Source: CALGFI01 sp963786805 (GTDB taxonomy: Bacteria; Actinomycetota; UBA4738; HRBIN12). From it: DNA of 64,000 nt. The position numbers and the translations under genes are program-made. The DNA lies in NCBI GenBank assembly GCA_963786805.1, contig CAWBAK010000006.1:1-64000 (forward strand). Direction: 5' to 3'. Position 1 is the first letter of the stretch. The number at the start of each line of letters is the position of its first letter. The notes below the pieces were generated by a model. That model was not told the DNA's origin, did not search any database, and saw only the letters and a list, made by a program, of their open reading frames with translations. This document shows, piece by piece, positions 1-8,727 of this stretch.

Positions 1-931
1 ACATCGCTGCGACGGCGGAGATCAGGTTCGAGTCGCGGAGCTTGCGGAGCGCCTCGCGCTCGATGAGCCGGACGCGTTCCCCGGACAGGCCGAGCACCTT
101 GCCGGTCTCTCGCAGCGAGAGCGGCTGACCGTTCTCCAGGCCGTAGCGCAGCGCGACCACGTGGCGCTCGCGCTCGTCCAGCACCCGGTCCACGGCGGTT
201 CCGATCTCGTCGCGGAGCAGCGCATCCTCGACCTCGTTGAACGGCGCGTCCGAGTCCACCTCCTCGATGAGGTCTCCGAGTTCGGTGTCCTCGCCGACGG
301 GCGACTGCAGCGAGAGCGGCTCGCGACGCCCCATCTCGGTCAGGTCGTCGATCTCCTCGACGGTCGTGTCGAGCGCCTTCGCGAGCTCGTCCCGGCTGGG
401 CTCGCGCCCCATCGTCTGCGCGAACTGGAACCGCGTCCGGTTGAGCTTGCGCAGCCGGTCGTGGATGTGAACGGGCAGGCGGATCGAGCGCGAACGATCG
501 GCGATCGCCCGGGTGATGCCCTGGCGGATCCACCACGTCGCGTAGGTCGAGAACTTGAAGCCGCGGCGCCAGTCGAAGAGCTCCACGGCGCGCATCAGGC
601 CGATGTTCCCCTCCTGGATGAGGTCCAGCAGGGGAAGGCCCTGCCCCTGGTACTTGCGGGCCACGGATACGACGAGCCGGAGGTTGGCCATGATGAACCG
701 CTGGCGCGCGGCCTCGGCCTTCCGGACCTCCTGGCGCGCCTTCATGATGGACTTCTCAGACCGCAGCCGGCCGGCCCGGAGGCGATCTTCGGCCTCCTTG
801 CCGTGCTCGATGAGGATGGCGAGCTCGACCTCCTCCTCTTTGGTGAGGAGGGGCTCGCGCGCGGCGGCCTCGAGGTACAACCTCAGGTCGTCGGCGTCAT
901 CCGTGCCGAGCGGTCGTGCAGGTTCAGGCAT
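1..931 (-). CDS. RNA polymerase sigma-70 factor, RpoD/group 2 family (3' end off the window)
   Basis: Directs RNA polymerase to promoters. 310 residues are visible from an ATG at 931 (GGAGGAG about 8 nt upstream) and the frame is open at base 1. In order: region 1.2 (about 14-40), region 2 with DLIQEGNIGLMRAVELFD (103-120) and the 2.3/2.4 segment FSTYATWWIRQGI (127-139), region 3 (about 160-235), and region 4 with ERHVVALRYGL (255-265) and the 4.2 helix-turn-helix SLRETGKVLGLSGERVRLIE (272-291). Acidic region 1.1 is absent and the N-terminus is short, so it could be a primary-like group 2 factor as easily as the housekeeping factor. Family assignment is very secure; which member is not. Only a few C-terminal residues should be missing. 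Confidence 0.95.
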   Translation of the reverse strand, partial: MPEPARPLGTDDADDLRLYLEAAAREPLLTKEEEVELAILIEHGKEAEDRLRAGRLRSEKSIMKARQEVRKAEAARQRFIMANLRLVVSVARKYQGQGLPLLDLIQEGNIGLMRAVELFDWRRGFKFSTYATWWIRQGITRAIADRSRSIRLPVHIHDRLRKLNRTRFQFAQTMGREPSRDELAKALDTTVEEIDDLTEMGRREPLSLQSPVGEDTELGDLIEEVDSDAPFNEVEDALLRDEIGTAVDRVLDERERHVVALRYGLENGQPLSLRETGKVLGLSGERVRLIEREALRKLRDSNLISAVAAM

Positions 932-1324
932 CTATCCATCTCCTCCCCGGAGCCTCCCCGCCCGGGCGCGTTTCGACCCGGCGGAGGTCTTCGGGACCGT
1001 GCTTTCGCGGACAACCGGCCCGGGCATGAAAAAACCGGCCTCCCCCGGGCCTTCTGAAGCATCGTAACTGCAGGTCAGCGCTCCTGTAAAGGTCTCGTTC
1101 GCGTCTCACCTATGAAGACATCGTGAACAAGGCAGGTATTCCCTGTTCAAGGCCGTTCGACGCCTCCTGACCCTCGGTTCGATCGCCAGGAGGCCGCGAG
1201 ACCGCCCAAGCGTACGCGGAGCGCGCTCAGAGGTTCATCGGACGGCCCGTCAGGGTTCTCTCTGCCGACATCTCCATCGGGTCCAATCGAGCCGGCCGGA
1301 CCGATCCGAGGAAAGGAGATGGCC
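932..1324. other. Gene-free region between the sigma factor and a small ORF
   Basis: About 390 bp with no convincing gene. It must carry the divergent promoters of the sigma factor and the small plus-strand gene. On the minus strand, about 95 nt before the sigma start, a GGCC-loop-GGCC segment followed by TTTTTT (about 1026-1052), flanked by GGCCCGGG/CCCGGGCC at 1017 and 1045, could fold as a leader hairpin or attenuator. The short stem makes this weak. An arginine-rich 61-residue reading frame on the minus strand (924-1109) overlaps the sigma start and is not credible. Confidence 0.4.
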
Positions 1325-1501
1325 ATGCCCGAAGAGATGACCCTCGAGCAGGAGATCGACCGGATCTTCGCCGCCCTTGGGAACGCCGAGATCGTCTCCG
1401 GACTTGGTTCCCGACCGATCGTGGCGGCCTGGACCCCGGAGCCCGAGGACCAGGAACCCGACGGGACCGACGACGACGCCGACGACGGGGATCAGGACTA
1501 G
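1325..1501 (+). CDS. Small acidic hypothetical protein (58 aa)
   Basis: Not recognised. An ATG at 1325 lies 6 nt after a clear AAGGAG (1313-1318). The in-frame ATG at 1319 directly abuts the Shine-Dalgarno and is less likely. The N-terminal half (MTLEQEIDRIFAALGNAE) looks helical; the C-terminal third is almost all Asp, Glu, Pro and Gly and ends in DDDADDGDQD. No signal peptide or membrane segment. It stands alone between the divergent sigma-factor region and a convergent minus-strand gene. The strong ribosome-binding site and normal local codon use are the only reasons to accept it. Confidence 0.55.
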   Translation: MPEEMTLEQEIDRIFAALGNAEIVSGLGSRPIVAAWTPEPEDQEPDGTDDDADDGDQD

Positions 1502-1550
1502 CCCCGCGGCGCTGAAGGCGACCCGGGCCGGCTCGCCGACCCGGGTCGTT

Positions 1551-2873
1551 TCACGAGACGCGGACGGAAAGGACCGGGGCGATCTCCGCGGCGACGCGTG
1601 ACCACGTGGCGCCGGCGTCGGCCGAGCCGAACACCTCGCCGGAGGTTGCCCCGAAGTAGAGGCCGAGCGGCTCGCCACCGTCGTGCGCGAACGCTTGCCG
1701 CAGCACTGTCAGGTACCCCGCCTGAGGAAGCCCGACGTTCCTGGCGGTCCAGGTCCCTCCGGCATCTCGCGTCTCGTAGACGCGGACGCGGCCCTCCGCG
1801 GTCACGCGATCCTCGCCGCCGTTCATCGGGATCACGTATGCCGAGTCCGGATCCGCCGGGTCGATCACGATCGGGAACCCGAAGTCGGCCGGCAGGCCCT
1901 CGGCGATGCTCTCCCAAGAACGAGCCGCGTCGTCGGACCGATAGACCCCGCCGTGGAACTGCATGAAGAGCCGCTCCGGCTTGAGTGGTGCGCGGTGCAT
2001 GTTGTGGATGCACCTGCCGAGCGGCTGCGCCCGCGCCTCCTCGGGCATGTACCGCGGCACGATGCCGGCGTTGCCAACCTCCCACGTCTCGCCACCGTCC
2101 TCGGTGACCCAGACGCCGACGGCGGAGATGCCGACGGCGAGCCGGTCGGGCTCGCCCGGCCACGGGCAGATGGAGTGGAGGCACAGACCACCGGCGCCGG
2201 GCCCCCACTCGGGCCGCGTGGGCTGGCCCCACAGCGCGCGGTTCAGCTCCCACGTCATCCCGCCGTCACGGCTCTCGAACAGGGCCGCCGGGTCGACGCC
2301 CGCGTAGACCAGGCCGTCTTCCTCGCCCGGTGTGATCACCCAGATCCGCTCGACGGTCGCATCCTCGCCCTCGGAGAACCGAGGTCCGTCGGTCTGTGCC
2401 CACTCGCCGGTCGGGTCGTCGGTCACGAAGACTCGCGGGCCGAACTGACCGTGTGTGACGCTCGCGTAGTACCGGCCGGTTCGTGGGTCGCGGATCGCAT
2501 ACTCGACGGAGTTGCCGGGGAAGGCGCGCGCCGCGACGTCCATCGGCTCGCCGCTTCGCCCGCGGAGAACGAACAGCCCCTTCTTCGTGCCGACCAGCAC
2601 CTCGGTGTCGCCCGAGCCACCCGACACGGCCCCGATGATCTCGAGACGGTCCGCATCGGAAACGCCTGCGTCCCCCTCGACTCGCTCCCCGCCAAGGAAC
2701 ACCGCGACGTGCCGCCGCACCTTGCCCTGGTCGTCCAGGACCCAGCCCGCGAGCTTCGGGTGCTCGGTCTCGAGCCGTCGAAGGACGTCGCCGACGGTCT
2801 GCCCCGCCAGCTCCACCTCGCGTTGCCCGCCGGCGAGCTCTCGCAGCGGCGGACGGAGTCGTACGACTGCCAT
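1551..2873 (-). CDS. MoaD/ThiS-like ubiquitin-fold domain fused to a BNR/Asp-box beta-propeller
   Basis: 440 residues, ATG at 2873. Residues 1-86 form a MoaD/ThiS beta-grasp domain ending in the family's Gly-Gly (85-86). In free-standing sulfur carriers this GG is the C-terminus that is adenylated and thiocarboxylated. Here the chain continues directly into a propeller starting VLVGTKKGLFVLRG (about 92-105). The propeller has repeated Asp-box-like motifs (SRDGGMTW, TEDGGETW, TRDAGGTW, SADAGATW) typical of sialidase/YCF48-like repeats. Such propellers are often called exo-alpha-sialidases without evidence of that activity. No signal peptide, so probably cytoplasmic. Divergent from the alpha/beta hydrolase at 2941, 67 bp away. 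The fusion may be real or due to a lost stop codon; no frame break is visible at the junction. Confidence 0.85.
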   Translation of the reverse strand: MAVVRLRPPLRELAGGQREVELAGQTVGDVLRRLETEHPKLAGWVLDDQGKVRRHVAVFLGGERVEGDAGVSDADRLEIIGAVSGGSGDTEVLVGTKKGLFVLRGRSGEPMDVAARAFPGNSVEYAIRDPRTGRYYASVTHGQFGPRVFVTDDPTGEWAQTDGPRFSEGEDATVERIWVITPGEEDGLVYAGVDPAALFESRDGGMTWELNRALWGQPTRPEWGPGAGGLCLHSICPWPGEPDRLAVGISAVGVWVTEDGGETWEVGNAGIVPRYMPEEARAQPLGRCIHNMHRAPLKPERLFMQFHGGVYRSDDAARSWESIAEGLPADFGFPIVIDPADPDSAYVIPMNGGEDRVTAEGRVRVYETRDAGGTWTARNVGLPQAGYLTVLRQAFAHDGGEPLGLYFGATSGEVFGSADAGATWSRVAAEIAPVLSVRVS

Positions 2874-2940
2874 GGGTGCAAAGTGTATGTCGTCGGCCAG
2901 ACGAGCGGCTTGGCATCATGAACCCGGGAGGTTCAGCGAC

Positions 2941-3843
2941 GTGACGATCGAGGTTCCCGAGAGCCGATGGGCGGACCTGGACGGCCCGGTCCACTACGTG
3001 GAGTGGGACGGACCGGCGGAACGCACCTTCGTCCTCGTCCACGGCCTGGGGGGCTCGCTCTTGTCCTGGCTGGCGGTGGGCCCGCGTCTCGCGCGGCACG
3101 GCCGGGTATTCGCGCTCGACCTCGCAGGTTTCGGGCGGACGCCTCGGGCGGGCCGCAGCAGCCGACTGTCGGACAACCGGAGGCTGGTCTCTCGATTCGT
3201 CGAGGAGGTCGCGGGCGGCGGGCCGGTCGTGCTCTGCGCGAACTCGATGGGCGGCGCGATCTCGATGCTCCAGGCCGCGGTCGAGCCGGCATCGGTCGAC
3301 GGCCTCGTCCTGTCGAACTCGGTCTTCCCTTGGGTGCGCGGGGCATACCCAGCGCCGGTGGTGATGGCGGGGTTCGGCCTCTACCAACTGCCGCGGGTCG
3401 GCGACTGGGCCTCGCGCAAACGCATGAACGGCCTCGACGCCGAGCGAGCGGTCCGGATCGGGTTCCGGATCATCGCCGCCGATCCGGACAGGATCGACCC
3501 CGACCTCGTTCGACTCCACGTCGAGCAGCTCCTTCGCCAACAGGAGAACGACGACGCCGGGCCGGCGTTCCTCGAAGCCGCGCGGTCGCTGATGGCGCTC
3601 GGACGCCGCCGCAAGCTCGCGGGGTGGATCCTGGACTCCGTGAAGTGTCCGGTGCTGGTGATCCACGGACGGGAGGACCGGCTGGTGCCGCTCCGATACG
3701 CCGAGAGCGCGCTCGCCGGCCATCCCGGATGGGAGATGCGCCTGCTCCCCAAGGTCGGGCACGTCCCACAGATGGAGACGCCGGAGCGCTGGCTTTCCGC
3801 AGTCGAGGACTGGATGGCGCGCGTCGGGCCGCGCTCCGGTTAG
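2941..3843 (+). CDS. Alpha/beta-hydrolase fold protein
   Basis: 300 residues from a GTG at 2941, preceded by GGGAGGT with about 8 nt spacing. Shows the canonical fold: oxyanion HGLGGS (about 34-39), nucleophile elbow ANSMGG with Ser102, acid Asp in HGREDRLVP, and catalytic His in GHVPQMETPE near the C-terminus. The cap region has Trp/Arg-rich helices. The C-terminus resembles epoxide-hydrolase or lipase-like members, but substrate cannot be assigned. No signal peptide. It is convergent with, and overlaps by 4 bp, the WS/DGAT gene; a lipid-related esterase is a possible but unproven reading of that neighbourhood. Confidence 0.85.
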   Translation: MTIEVPESRWADLDGPVHYVEWDGPAERTFVLVHGLGGSLLSWLAVGPRLARHGRVFALDLAGFGRTPRAGRSSRLSDNRRLVSRFVEEVAGGGPVVLCANSMGGAISMLQAAVEPASVDGLVLSNSVFPWVRGAYPAPVVMAGFGLYQLPRVGDWASRKRMNGLDAERAVRIGFRIIAADPDRIDPDLVRLHVEQLLRQQENDDAGPAFLEAARSLMALGRRRKLAGWILDSVKCPVLVIHGREDRLVPLRYAESALAGHPGWEMRLLPKVGHVPQMETPERWLSAVEDWMARVGPRSG

Positions 3844-5234
3844 ACGCCGGCTGTCTTGGCCACCTCGGCGAGAGACTCGTCCAGCGCGAGGGCGAGGGCG
3901 TCGACGTCCGGCATCCCGTCCCAGTCGCCGGTGAAGCCGAACGCCATCGTGCCCGCAAGGGACGTGCATGCGATCGACAGCGCGGAGTTCTCGCCAAGCG
4001 GCATCGAGGGGTAGCTCGCGACGAGTCGCGCACCGGCGAGGTACATCGGCTGTTGCGGGCCGGGGATGTTCGACACGACGAGGTTGAACCACGGCCCGCG
4101 GCTCGCGAGACGGGCCGCGGCGGCGAGGAGACCGCCCGGCGCGTAGGCGCCGAGACCGATGATCGCGTCGGCGCCCATCGCCATCATCGTGTCCTTCAGG
4201 TGTGCCGTCCCCTCGCGGACGCGCGCGAGGCGGCGCTTCGGCGACATCGCGCCGACCGGCAGGTCGACGAAGGCAGGAGCGACGCGATTGCCGAGCGGGT
4301 CGTTGCCCGGTCCTCGGACCGAAACCGGCACCATGACCCGAAGGGTCCGTCCCTTGGTCGGCTCGCCGCGCGCCTTCAGCACCCGGAAGAGCGCACCACC
4401 GATGACCGTGAGGACGGCGTCGTTCACCGTTCCGCCGAGCGCGTCCTTGATGTCCTTGAATCGCTGGACGGGAGCTTCGGTCATGCCGAACCGGCGGTTC
4501 GGTCCGATCTGCACGTCGAATGGTGAGGATGGGCGCGCGCCCATGCCGAAGATGCTGCGAACTCCCATCAGCACGGACCCCAGACCGAGCGCGGCGAGCG
4601 CCGGCGAGCTGCGGATGTTCTCGAGCGCGGTCGAGACCGCCTCGATCGGATGGGCGGAGAGCAGTGCGATCGCATCGCCGAGGAGCTCCTGCGGCGTGGG
4701 CTCGGGATCGGGCGTCCACGGCTCGGGCGCGAGCAGGTCGGGCGACTCGGGTGAGAGGTCGTAGAGCACCGCGGCGAGCGTCATGCCGGAGATCCCGTCG
4801 ATCATCGCGTGGTGCACCTTCAGCAGCGTCGCTACGTGGCCGTCCTCGAGTCCCTCGATCACGTAGAGCTCCCAGAGCGGCTTCGTCCGGTCGAGCGGCC
4901 GGGACAAGATCCGCTGGACCTGGTCGGCCAGCTCCCGGCGACCGCCCGGAGCCGGAAGCGCCGCGCGGCGCAGATGGAAGTCGAGGTCGAATCCCGGGTC
5001 GTCGGCCCAAACCGGCAGGGCCAGGTCGAACGGGACCCGGAGCACCCGCTGGCGGAACCTCGGCGCCAGGTGCAACCGGGAAGCCATCACGCCGGCAACG
5101 TCCTCGAACCGCAGACGTCCGTCGGGCCTCGTCGACGGGTCGAGCACGGAAAGCCCCGCGACGTGCATGTGCATCGCGGGTCGTTCCAGATACAGGAACG
5201 AGGCATCGAGGGCGGTCAGGCGTTCGGTGGGCAC
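3840..5234 (-). CDS. Wax ester synthase/diacylglycerol acyltransferase (WS/DGAT family)
   Basis: Transfers acyl groups from acyl-CoA to long-chain alcohols or diacylglycerol to form storage lipid, at the membrane or lipid-body surface. 464 residues from a GTG at 5234, chosen because MPTERLTALDASFLYLE is the usual family N-terminus; the frame is open further upstream but that part is unlike the family. The active-site motif HHxxxDG is present as HHAMIDG (141-147), as are the PLW segment (119-121), the NDAVL helix and the C-terminal NIPGPQQPMYLAG segment. Length is normal for actinobacterial WS/DGATs. This suggests triacylglycerol or wax accumulation by the host. Confidence 0.93.
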   Translation of the reverse strand: MPTERLTALDASFLYLERPAMHMHVAGLSVLDPSTRPDGRLRFEDVAGVMASRLHLAPRFRQRVLRVPFDLALPVWADDPGFDLDFHLRRAALPAPGGRRELADQVQRILSRPLDRTKPLWELYVIEGLEDGHVATLLKVHHAMIDGISGMTLAAVLYDLSPESPDLLAPEPWTPDPEPTPQELLGDAIALLSAHPIEAVSTALENIRSSPALAALGLGSVLMGVRSIFGMGARPSSPFDVQIGPNRRFGMTEAPVQRFKDIKDALGGTVNDAVLTVIGGALFRVLKARGEPTKGRTLRVMVPVSVRGPGNDPLGNRVAPAFVDLPVGAMSPKRRLARVREGTAHLKDTMMAMGADAIIGLGAYAPGGLLAAAARLASRGPWFNLVVSNIPGPQQPMYLAGARLVASYPSMPLGENSALSIACTSLAGTMAFGFTGDWDGMPDVDALALALDESLAEVAKTAGV

Positions 5235-5268
5235 AGCCCTACGGTATCGCGCGGCCCGGATCGCTCCA

Positions 5269-5286
5269 CGGTTCGTGCGTGAACCG
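5269..5286. promoter_or_regulatory. Inverted repeat upstream of the beta-helix gene
   Basis: CGGTTC-N6-GAACCG, a perfect 6-bp inverted repeat ending 4 bp before the putative -10 box of the gene at 5305 and within the divergent WS/DGAT upstream region. The position fits an operator; no regulator is identified. Confidence 0.3.
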
Positions 5287-5290
5287 GTGC

Positions 5291-5296
5291 TACCCT
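5291..5296 (+). promoter_or_regulatory. Putative -10 box (TACCCT) of a leaderless transcript
   Basis: TACCCT ends 8 nt before the ATG at 5305 and there is no Shine-Dalgarno sequence. This spacing recurs before several genes here and fits leaderless transcription. No convincing -35 is visible. Confidence 0.4.
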
Positions 5297-5304
5297 CCGC
5301 GCCG

Positions 5305-7011
5305 ATGCACCGACGCCTGCGCGCCTCGTGCGTCCTCGCGTTCCTCGCCCTCGTCTTCAGTCCACAAGCCCGGGCTTCTCCGAACGCGCACGTTCCCGTC
5401 GAGGCCGTCGTGGCGGCCCGGTCCGCGCAGACCGGTGACGTCGGGCCGGGCCGGGAGACGCCGCCGTCGCTCCCGGGCGAGACCGTCCTCGTGCCGCAGG
5501 ACGCCGAGACGATCCAGGACGCCGTCGACGTGGCCGAGCCGGGCGGGCTCGTCCTCATCGCGCCCGGCGTGTATCACGAGGAGGTCGACGTCACCACACC
5601 CTTCCTCACGATCCGGGGCCTGGACCGCAACGAGACCATCCTGGACGGCGGGTTCGAGCTGAACAACGCGATCCGGGTGAGCGAGGCGGACGGCGTCGCG
5701 ATCGAGAACCTCACCGCCCGCAACTACCTGGAGAACGGCTTCCTCTGGTCCGGCGTGTTCGGATACCGCGGCTCGTACCTCACGGCGTACAACGACGGCG
5801 CGTACGGCTTCTTCGCGTTCGACTCCGTCTACGGACAGTTCGATCACTCGTACGCGAGCGGCCATCCGGACTCCGGCTTCTACATCGGACAGTGCCAGCC
5901 CTGCCACGCCGTCGTCACGGACGTGCTCGCCGAGAACAACGCGCTCGGCTACAGCGGGACGAATGCGGGCGGATCGCTGTTCGTCGTGAACTCGGAGTGG
6001 CGGGACAACATGGCGGGGATCGTCCCGAACACGCTCGACCGGGAGGCGCTCGCACCCCAGCGCGACGCGGTGATCGCGGGGAACTGGGTCCACGACAACA
6101 ACAACATGGGAGCTCCCGCGGAGCCGCTCCAATACCCGTTGTTCGGGAACGGGATCGCCGTGACCGGAGGCCGGGACAACCTGGTCACGCAGAACCTCGT
6201 CGAGGACCACGTGAACTTCGGCATCGCGATCCTGCCCGGCCCCGACGAGAACTTCTGGCTGAGCGAGTCCAACGAGGTGCGCGACAACGTGGTCCGCAGC
6301 TCCGGAGACGCCGATCTCGCGCTCGGGGCGCCGGCGGCAGGCGGGGACTGCTTCAGCGGCAACGACTTCTCGACGAGCCTTCCCGCGGCGCTCGAGTGGC
6401 GGAACGGGTGCGACTCGTTGTTCCGCCCGATGGCCGGTGGGTCGCTCGGCGTTTCGATCGGTCCGCTCACTCGGTTCCTGGAGGCGAACTCGGCCGTCCT
6501 CGAGGCCGGGGATTGGCGAACGCAGCCCGTCCCGCCCCCGCTCGAACCCATGCCGGGCGCCGCACAGGCTCCGCCGGCGCCCGCGACCCCACCATCCCCC
6601 GATGGAACGGGCGGGGCCGTTCCCCAGCGCATCCAGATCCGCGACGCCCGCACGCTCGACGTGCCGGCGTCATCGAACGTCTCCCAGGAGGTCACCGTGC
6701 TCGGTTTCCCGCTCGCCACCGGTTGGTGGGGCATCTTGATCGGTCTCTACGCGTACGCGCTCCCGTTGATCCTGTACTCGGCATGGATCTCGATCGCGCT
6801 CTGGGACCTCGTCCGGCAGGATGCGGTGCCCAACGGTGTTCGAGTCGCGTGGATGGCCGGCGTCATCGCCGTTCCCGTCCTGGGTCCCATCGCCTACTAC
6901 GCCTTCGGCCGCTCGCCGATCCAACGCTCGTTACGGGTGATGCTCGTCGCCGGCGGGCTCGCGATCTACGTCGTCCTGGCTGCGATCGGGGTCGCGGTCG
7001 GCGCCTCGTAG
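5305..7011 (+). CDS. Secreted right-handed beta-helix protein with C-terminal PLDc_N-like membrane segment
   Basis: 568 residues from the ATG at 5305. Residues 1-24 are a signal peptide (basic MHRRLR, hydrophobic core, AxA-type end). About 75-410 is a parallel beta-helix of the NosD/pectate-lyase-like class, opening with TIQDAVDVAEPGGLVLIAPGVYHEEV, shown here as two adjacent parts TIQDAVDVAEPGG and LVLIAPGVYHEEV, then many short N/G-rich coils. A Pro-rich linker (about 440-485) follows, then three hydrophobic segments. The central one (WMAGVIAVPVLGPIAYYAF) matches the PLDc_N module, a membrane anchor seen at the N-terminus of cardiolipin-synthase-like proteins and in small membrane proteins. 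Predicted to be exported and membrane-tethered. No catalytic residues can be assigned; polysaccharide binding or lyase activity is inference. Confidence 0.8.
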   Translation: MHRRLRASCVLAFLALVFSPQARASPNAHVPVEAVVAARSAQTGDVGPGRETPPSLPGETVLVPQDAETIQDAVDVAEPGGLVLIAPGVYHEEVDVTTPFLTIRGLDRNETILDGGFELNNAIRVSEADGVAIENLTARNYLENGFLWSGVFGYRGSYLTAYNDGAYGFFAFDSVYGQFDHSYASGHPDSGFYIGQCQPCHAVVTDVLAENNALGYSGTNAGGSLFVVNSEWRDNMAGIVPNTLDREALAPQRDAVIAGNWVHDNNNMGAPAEPLQYPLFGNGIAVTGGRDNLVTQNLVEDHVNFGIAILPGPDENFWLSESNEVRDNVVRSSGDADLALGAPAAGGDCFSGNDFSTSLPAALEWRNGCDSLFRPMAGGSLGVSIGPLTRFLEANSAVLEAGDWRTQPVPPPLEPMPGAAQAPPAPATPPSPDGTGGAVPQRIQIRDARTLDVPASSNVSQEVTVLGFPLATGWWGILIGLYAYALPLILYSAWISIALWDLVRQDAVPNGVRVAWMAGVIAVPVLGPIAYYAFGRSPIQRSLRVMLVAGGLAIYVVLAAIGVAVGAS

Positions 7012-7026
7012 CCGAGTGACGAGGCG

Positions 7027-7944
7027 TCAGGGGATCTGCTGCTCGCGGGGCGTAACGGCGCGGGCGAGGCTCGCCAGGACCGCCCCGACGAGGATCAGCG
7101 CGCCGCCCGCCGCCGTGCCGGCGCTCACGGACTCGCCGAGGTACAGGTATCCGAGGAGCGCCGCGGACAGGGGCTCGGTGGCGGAGACGATCGCGGTGCG
7201 CACCGCGCCGATGCGCTGCAGCGCTCCCATGAGGCAGACGAACGCGCCGGCGGAGGCGAAACCCATCACGACGATCGCCCACACGTCCTGCGAGCCGGTC
7301 GGTTGTGTGAACCGGCCCGAGATCGCCGCGAAGAGGAACAGGCCGACCGAGGCTCCGCCGCTCACCCACATGGCGCTCGTCATGGGGTTCGTCGTGCGCA
7401 GCACGAAGTCCGCACCGACGAGGTAGCCGCTGAACGTCAGAGCCGCCGCCAGCGCGAACACGACCCCCGCGACCTCGACCGACAGACCGGCGCCCGTCCC
7501 GGCCACGATCGCGGCACCGGCGACCGCGCACAGGAGCGCGATCGTCGTGAGACGACCGGGGGCCCCTCGCCCGAACGCCCACGCGCCGAGCATGACGAAC
7601 ACGGGGTACGTGAAGAACAGGAGCGTGACGGCCGCCGCGGTTCCGTGCTGTGCGGCGGTGAAGAAGAACGTTGCCTCGACCCCGTAGCCGAAGACGGCGA
7701 GGAGAGCGAGCCCTTTGCGCTCCCCCGGAGCCGCGATCAGAGGCCGGCCCAGCGCAACGAGGGCGACCGTCAGCACGATCCCCGCGACCGCGAATCGGAA
7801 CGCGAGCATCGACTCGACCGACATCCCGCGCTCGAGCACGCGCTTGCCGACCACGACGATGACCCCGAACTGCAACGACGCGAGCGCCGCGAGCGCGCCG
7901 CCCACGACGTCGTTCCGGGTGCGGACGTCCCTCGAGGCCGTCAA
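7027..7944 (-). CDS. EamA/DMT-family inner-membrane transporter
   Basis: 305 residues with about ten hydrophobic helices in two repeats, the hallmark of EamA (drug/metabolite) exporters. The C-terminal half has the typical IGAVRTAIVSATEPLSAALL and LYLGESVSAGTAAGGALIL segments. Start is a TTG at 7944, only 4 bp after the stop of the AlaX gene upstream, so the two are likely translationally coupled; a GTG nine codons into the N-terminus is an alternative. Substrate is unknown; family members export amino acids, nucleosides or metabolites. Confidence 0.85.
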   Translation of the reverse strand: MTASRDVRTRNDVVGGALAALASLQFGVIVVVGKRVLERGMSVESMLAFRFAVAGIVLTVALVALGRPLIAAPGERKGLALLAVFGYGVEATFFFTAAQHGTAAAVTLLFFTYPVFVMLGAWAFGRGAPGRLTTIALLCAVAGAAIVAGTGAGLSVEVAGVVFALAAALTFSGYLVGADFVLRTTNPMTSAMWVSGGASVGLFLFAAISGRFTQPTGSQDVWAIVVMGFASAGAFVCLMGALQRIGAVRTAIVSATEPLSAALLGYLYLGESVSAGTAAGGALILVGAVLASLARAVTPREQQIP

Positions 7945-7948
7945 CGCC

Positions 7949-8664
7949 TCAGTCGGCGTCGCCGAGCTCGATCCGCATCCGCTTGAAGTCCTTGCCCTTG
8001 TTCTCCGTCTTGGCGACGCGGACGCGGCCGACCTCGGCGGTCGAGCGGACGTGGGTTCCCCCGTCGGCCTGCTTGTCGAGGCCGTCGATGTCGATCACGC
8101 GGATCGGATCCACCGAGTCGGGGATCAGGTTCACCTTCGTGCGGATCAGGTCGGGATCGGCGAGCGCGTCGGAGCGCGGGAGGAAGCTGACGCGCACCGC
8201 ACGGTCTGCGGCCAGCTCCGCGTTCAGCTTCTCCTCGACCTCCCGGCCGAACTCCGGCGTGATGGTTTCAAGCTCGAAGTCCATCCGGGCGGCTCCGGGT
8301 TCCATGTTGCCGCCCGTGACCTTCGCACCGTAGTCGCGGAACACGATCCCGGACAGCGCATGCAACGCGGTGTGCGTCCTCATAAGCGTGTGCCGCCGGT
8401 CCCAGTCGATCTCGGCGGTCACGGCGATGCCGACCACCGGGGGATCGCCCTCCAGGACGTGCACCAACGTGCCCGACCGCTTGAAAGTGTCAGCGACGCG
8501 CGCCTGCCCGCCCTCCCAGCGCAGCGTCCCGGTGTCGCCGGGCTGTCCTCCTCCTCGCGCGTAGAAGACCGTCCGATCCAGCACGACGCCCTCGTCCGTG
8601 ACCGCGGTGACAGTTGCCTCGCAGGTCGGGCGTACGCGTCGGTCGAGAAGAGCTCCTCGGTCAC
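7949..8664 (-). CDS. AlaX-type alanyl-tRNA editing protein (single-base frame break near N-terminus)
   Basis: Free-standing editing domain that hydrolyses mischarged Ser- or Gly-tRNA(Ala). The first zinc-site motif is HTALH (in RTHTALHAL) with the second at GGTHVRST; FYARGGGQPGDTG is the classic AlaX N-terminal motif. The continuous frame starts at 8584, but the family N-terminus (TEELFSTDAYAR, from a GTG at 8664) lies immediately upstream in another frame, and CEATVTAVTDEGVVLDRTV joins it. One base is therefore missing or extra near 8620-8630. Full length would be about 238 residues, a normal AlaX-S/M size. The stop is 4 bp from the EamA start. A sequence error is more likely than a broken gene. 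Confidence 0.88.
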
Positions 8665-8727
8665 GCGCAGAGCCTAGCCGAAGGCGGCTCAGGCTCGGCC
8701 GGCAGACGCCGATACACCTCTCTAGGG

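Noticed and set aside
924..1109. 61-residue minus-strand frame upstream of the sigma factor
   Set aside because: Arg/Gly-rich, overlaps the sigma start and its ribosome-binding site, and has no ribosome-binding site of its own.
2266..5010. 914-codon minus-strand frame spanning the hydrolase and WS/DGAT region
   Set aside because: It conflicts with two well-supported genes on both strands and has no conserved motif of its own.
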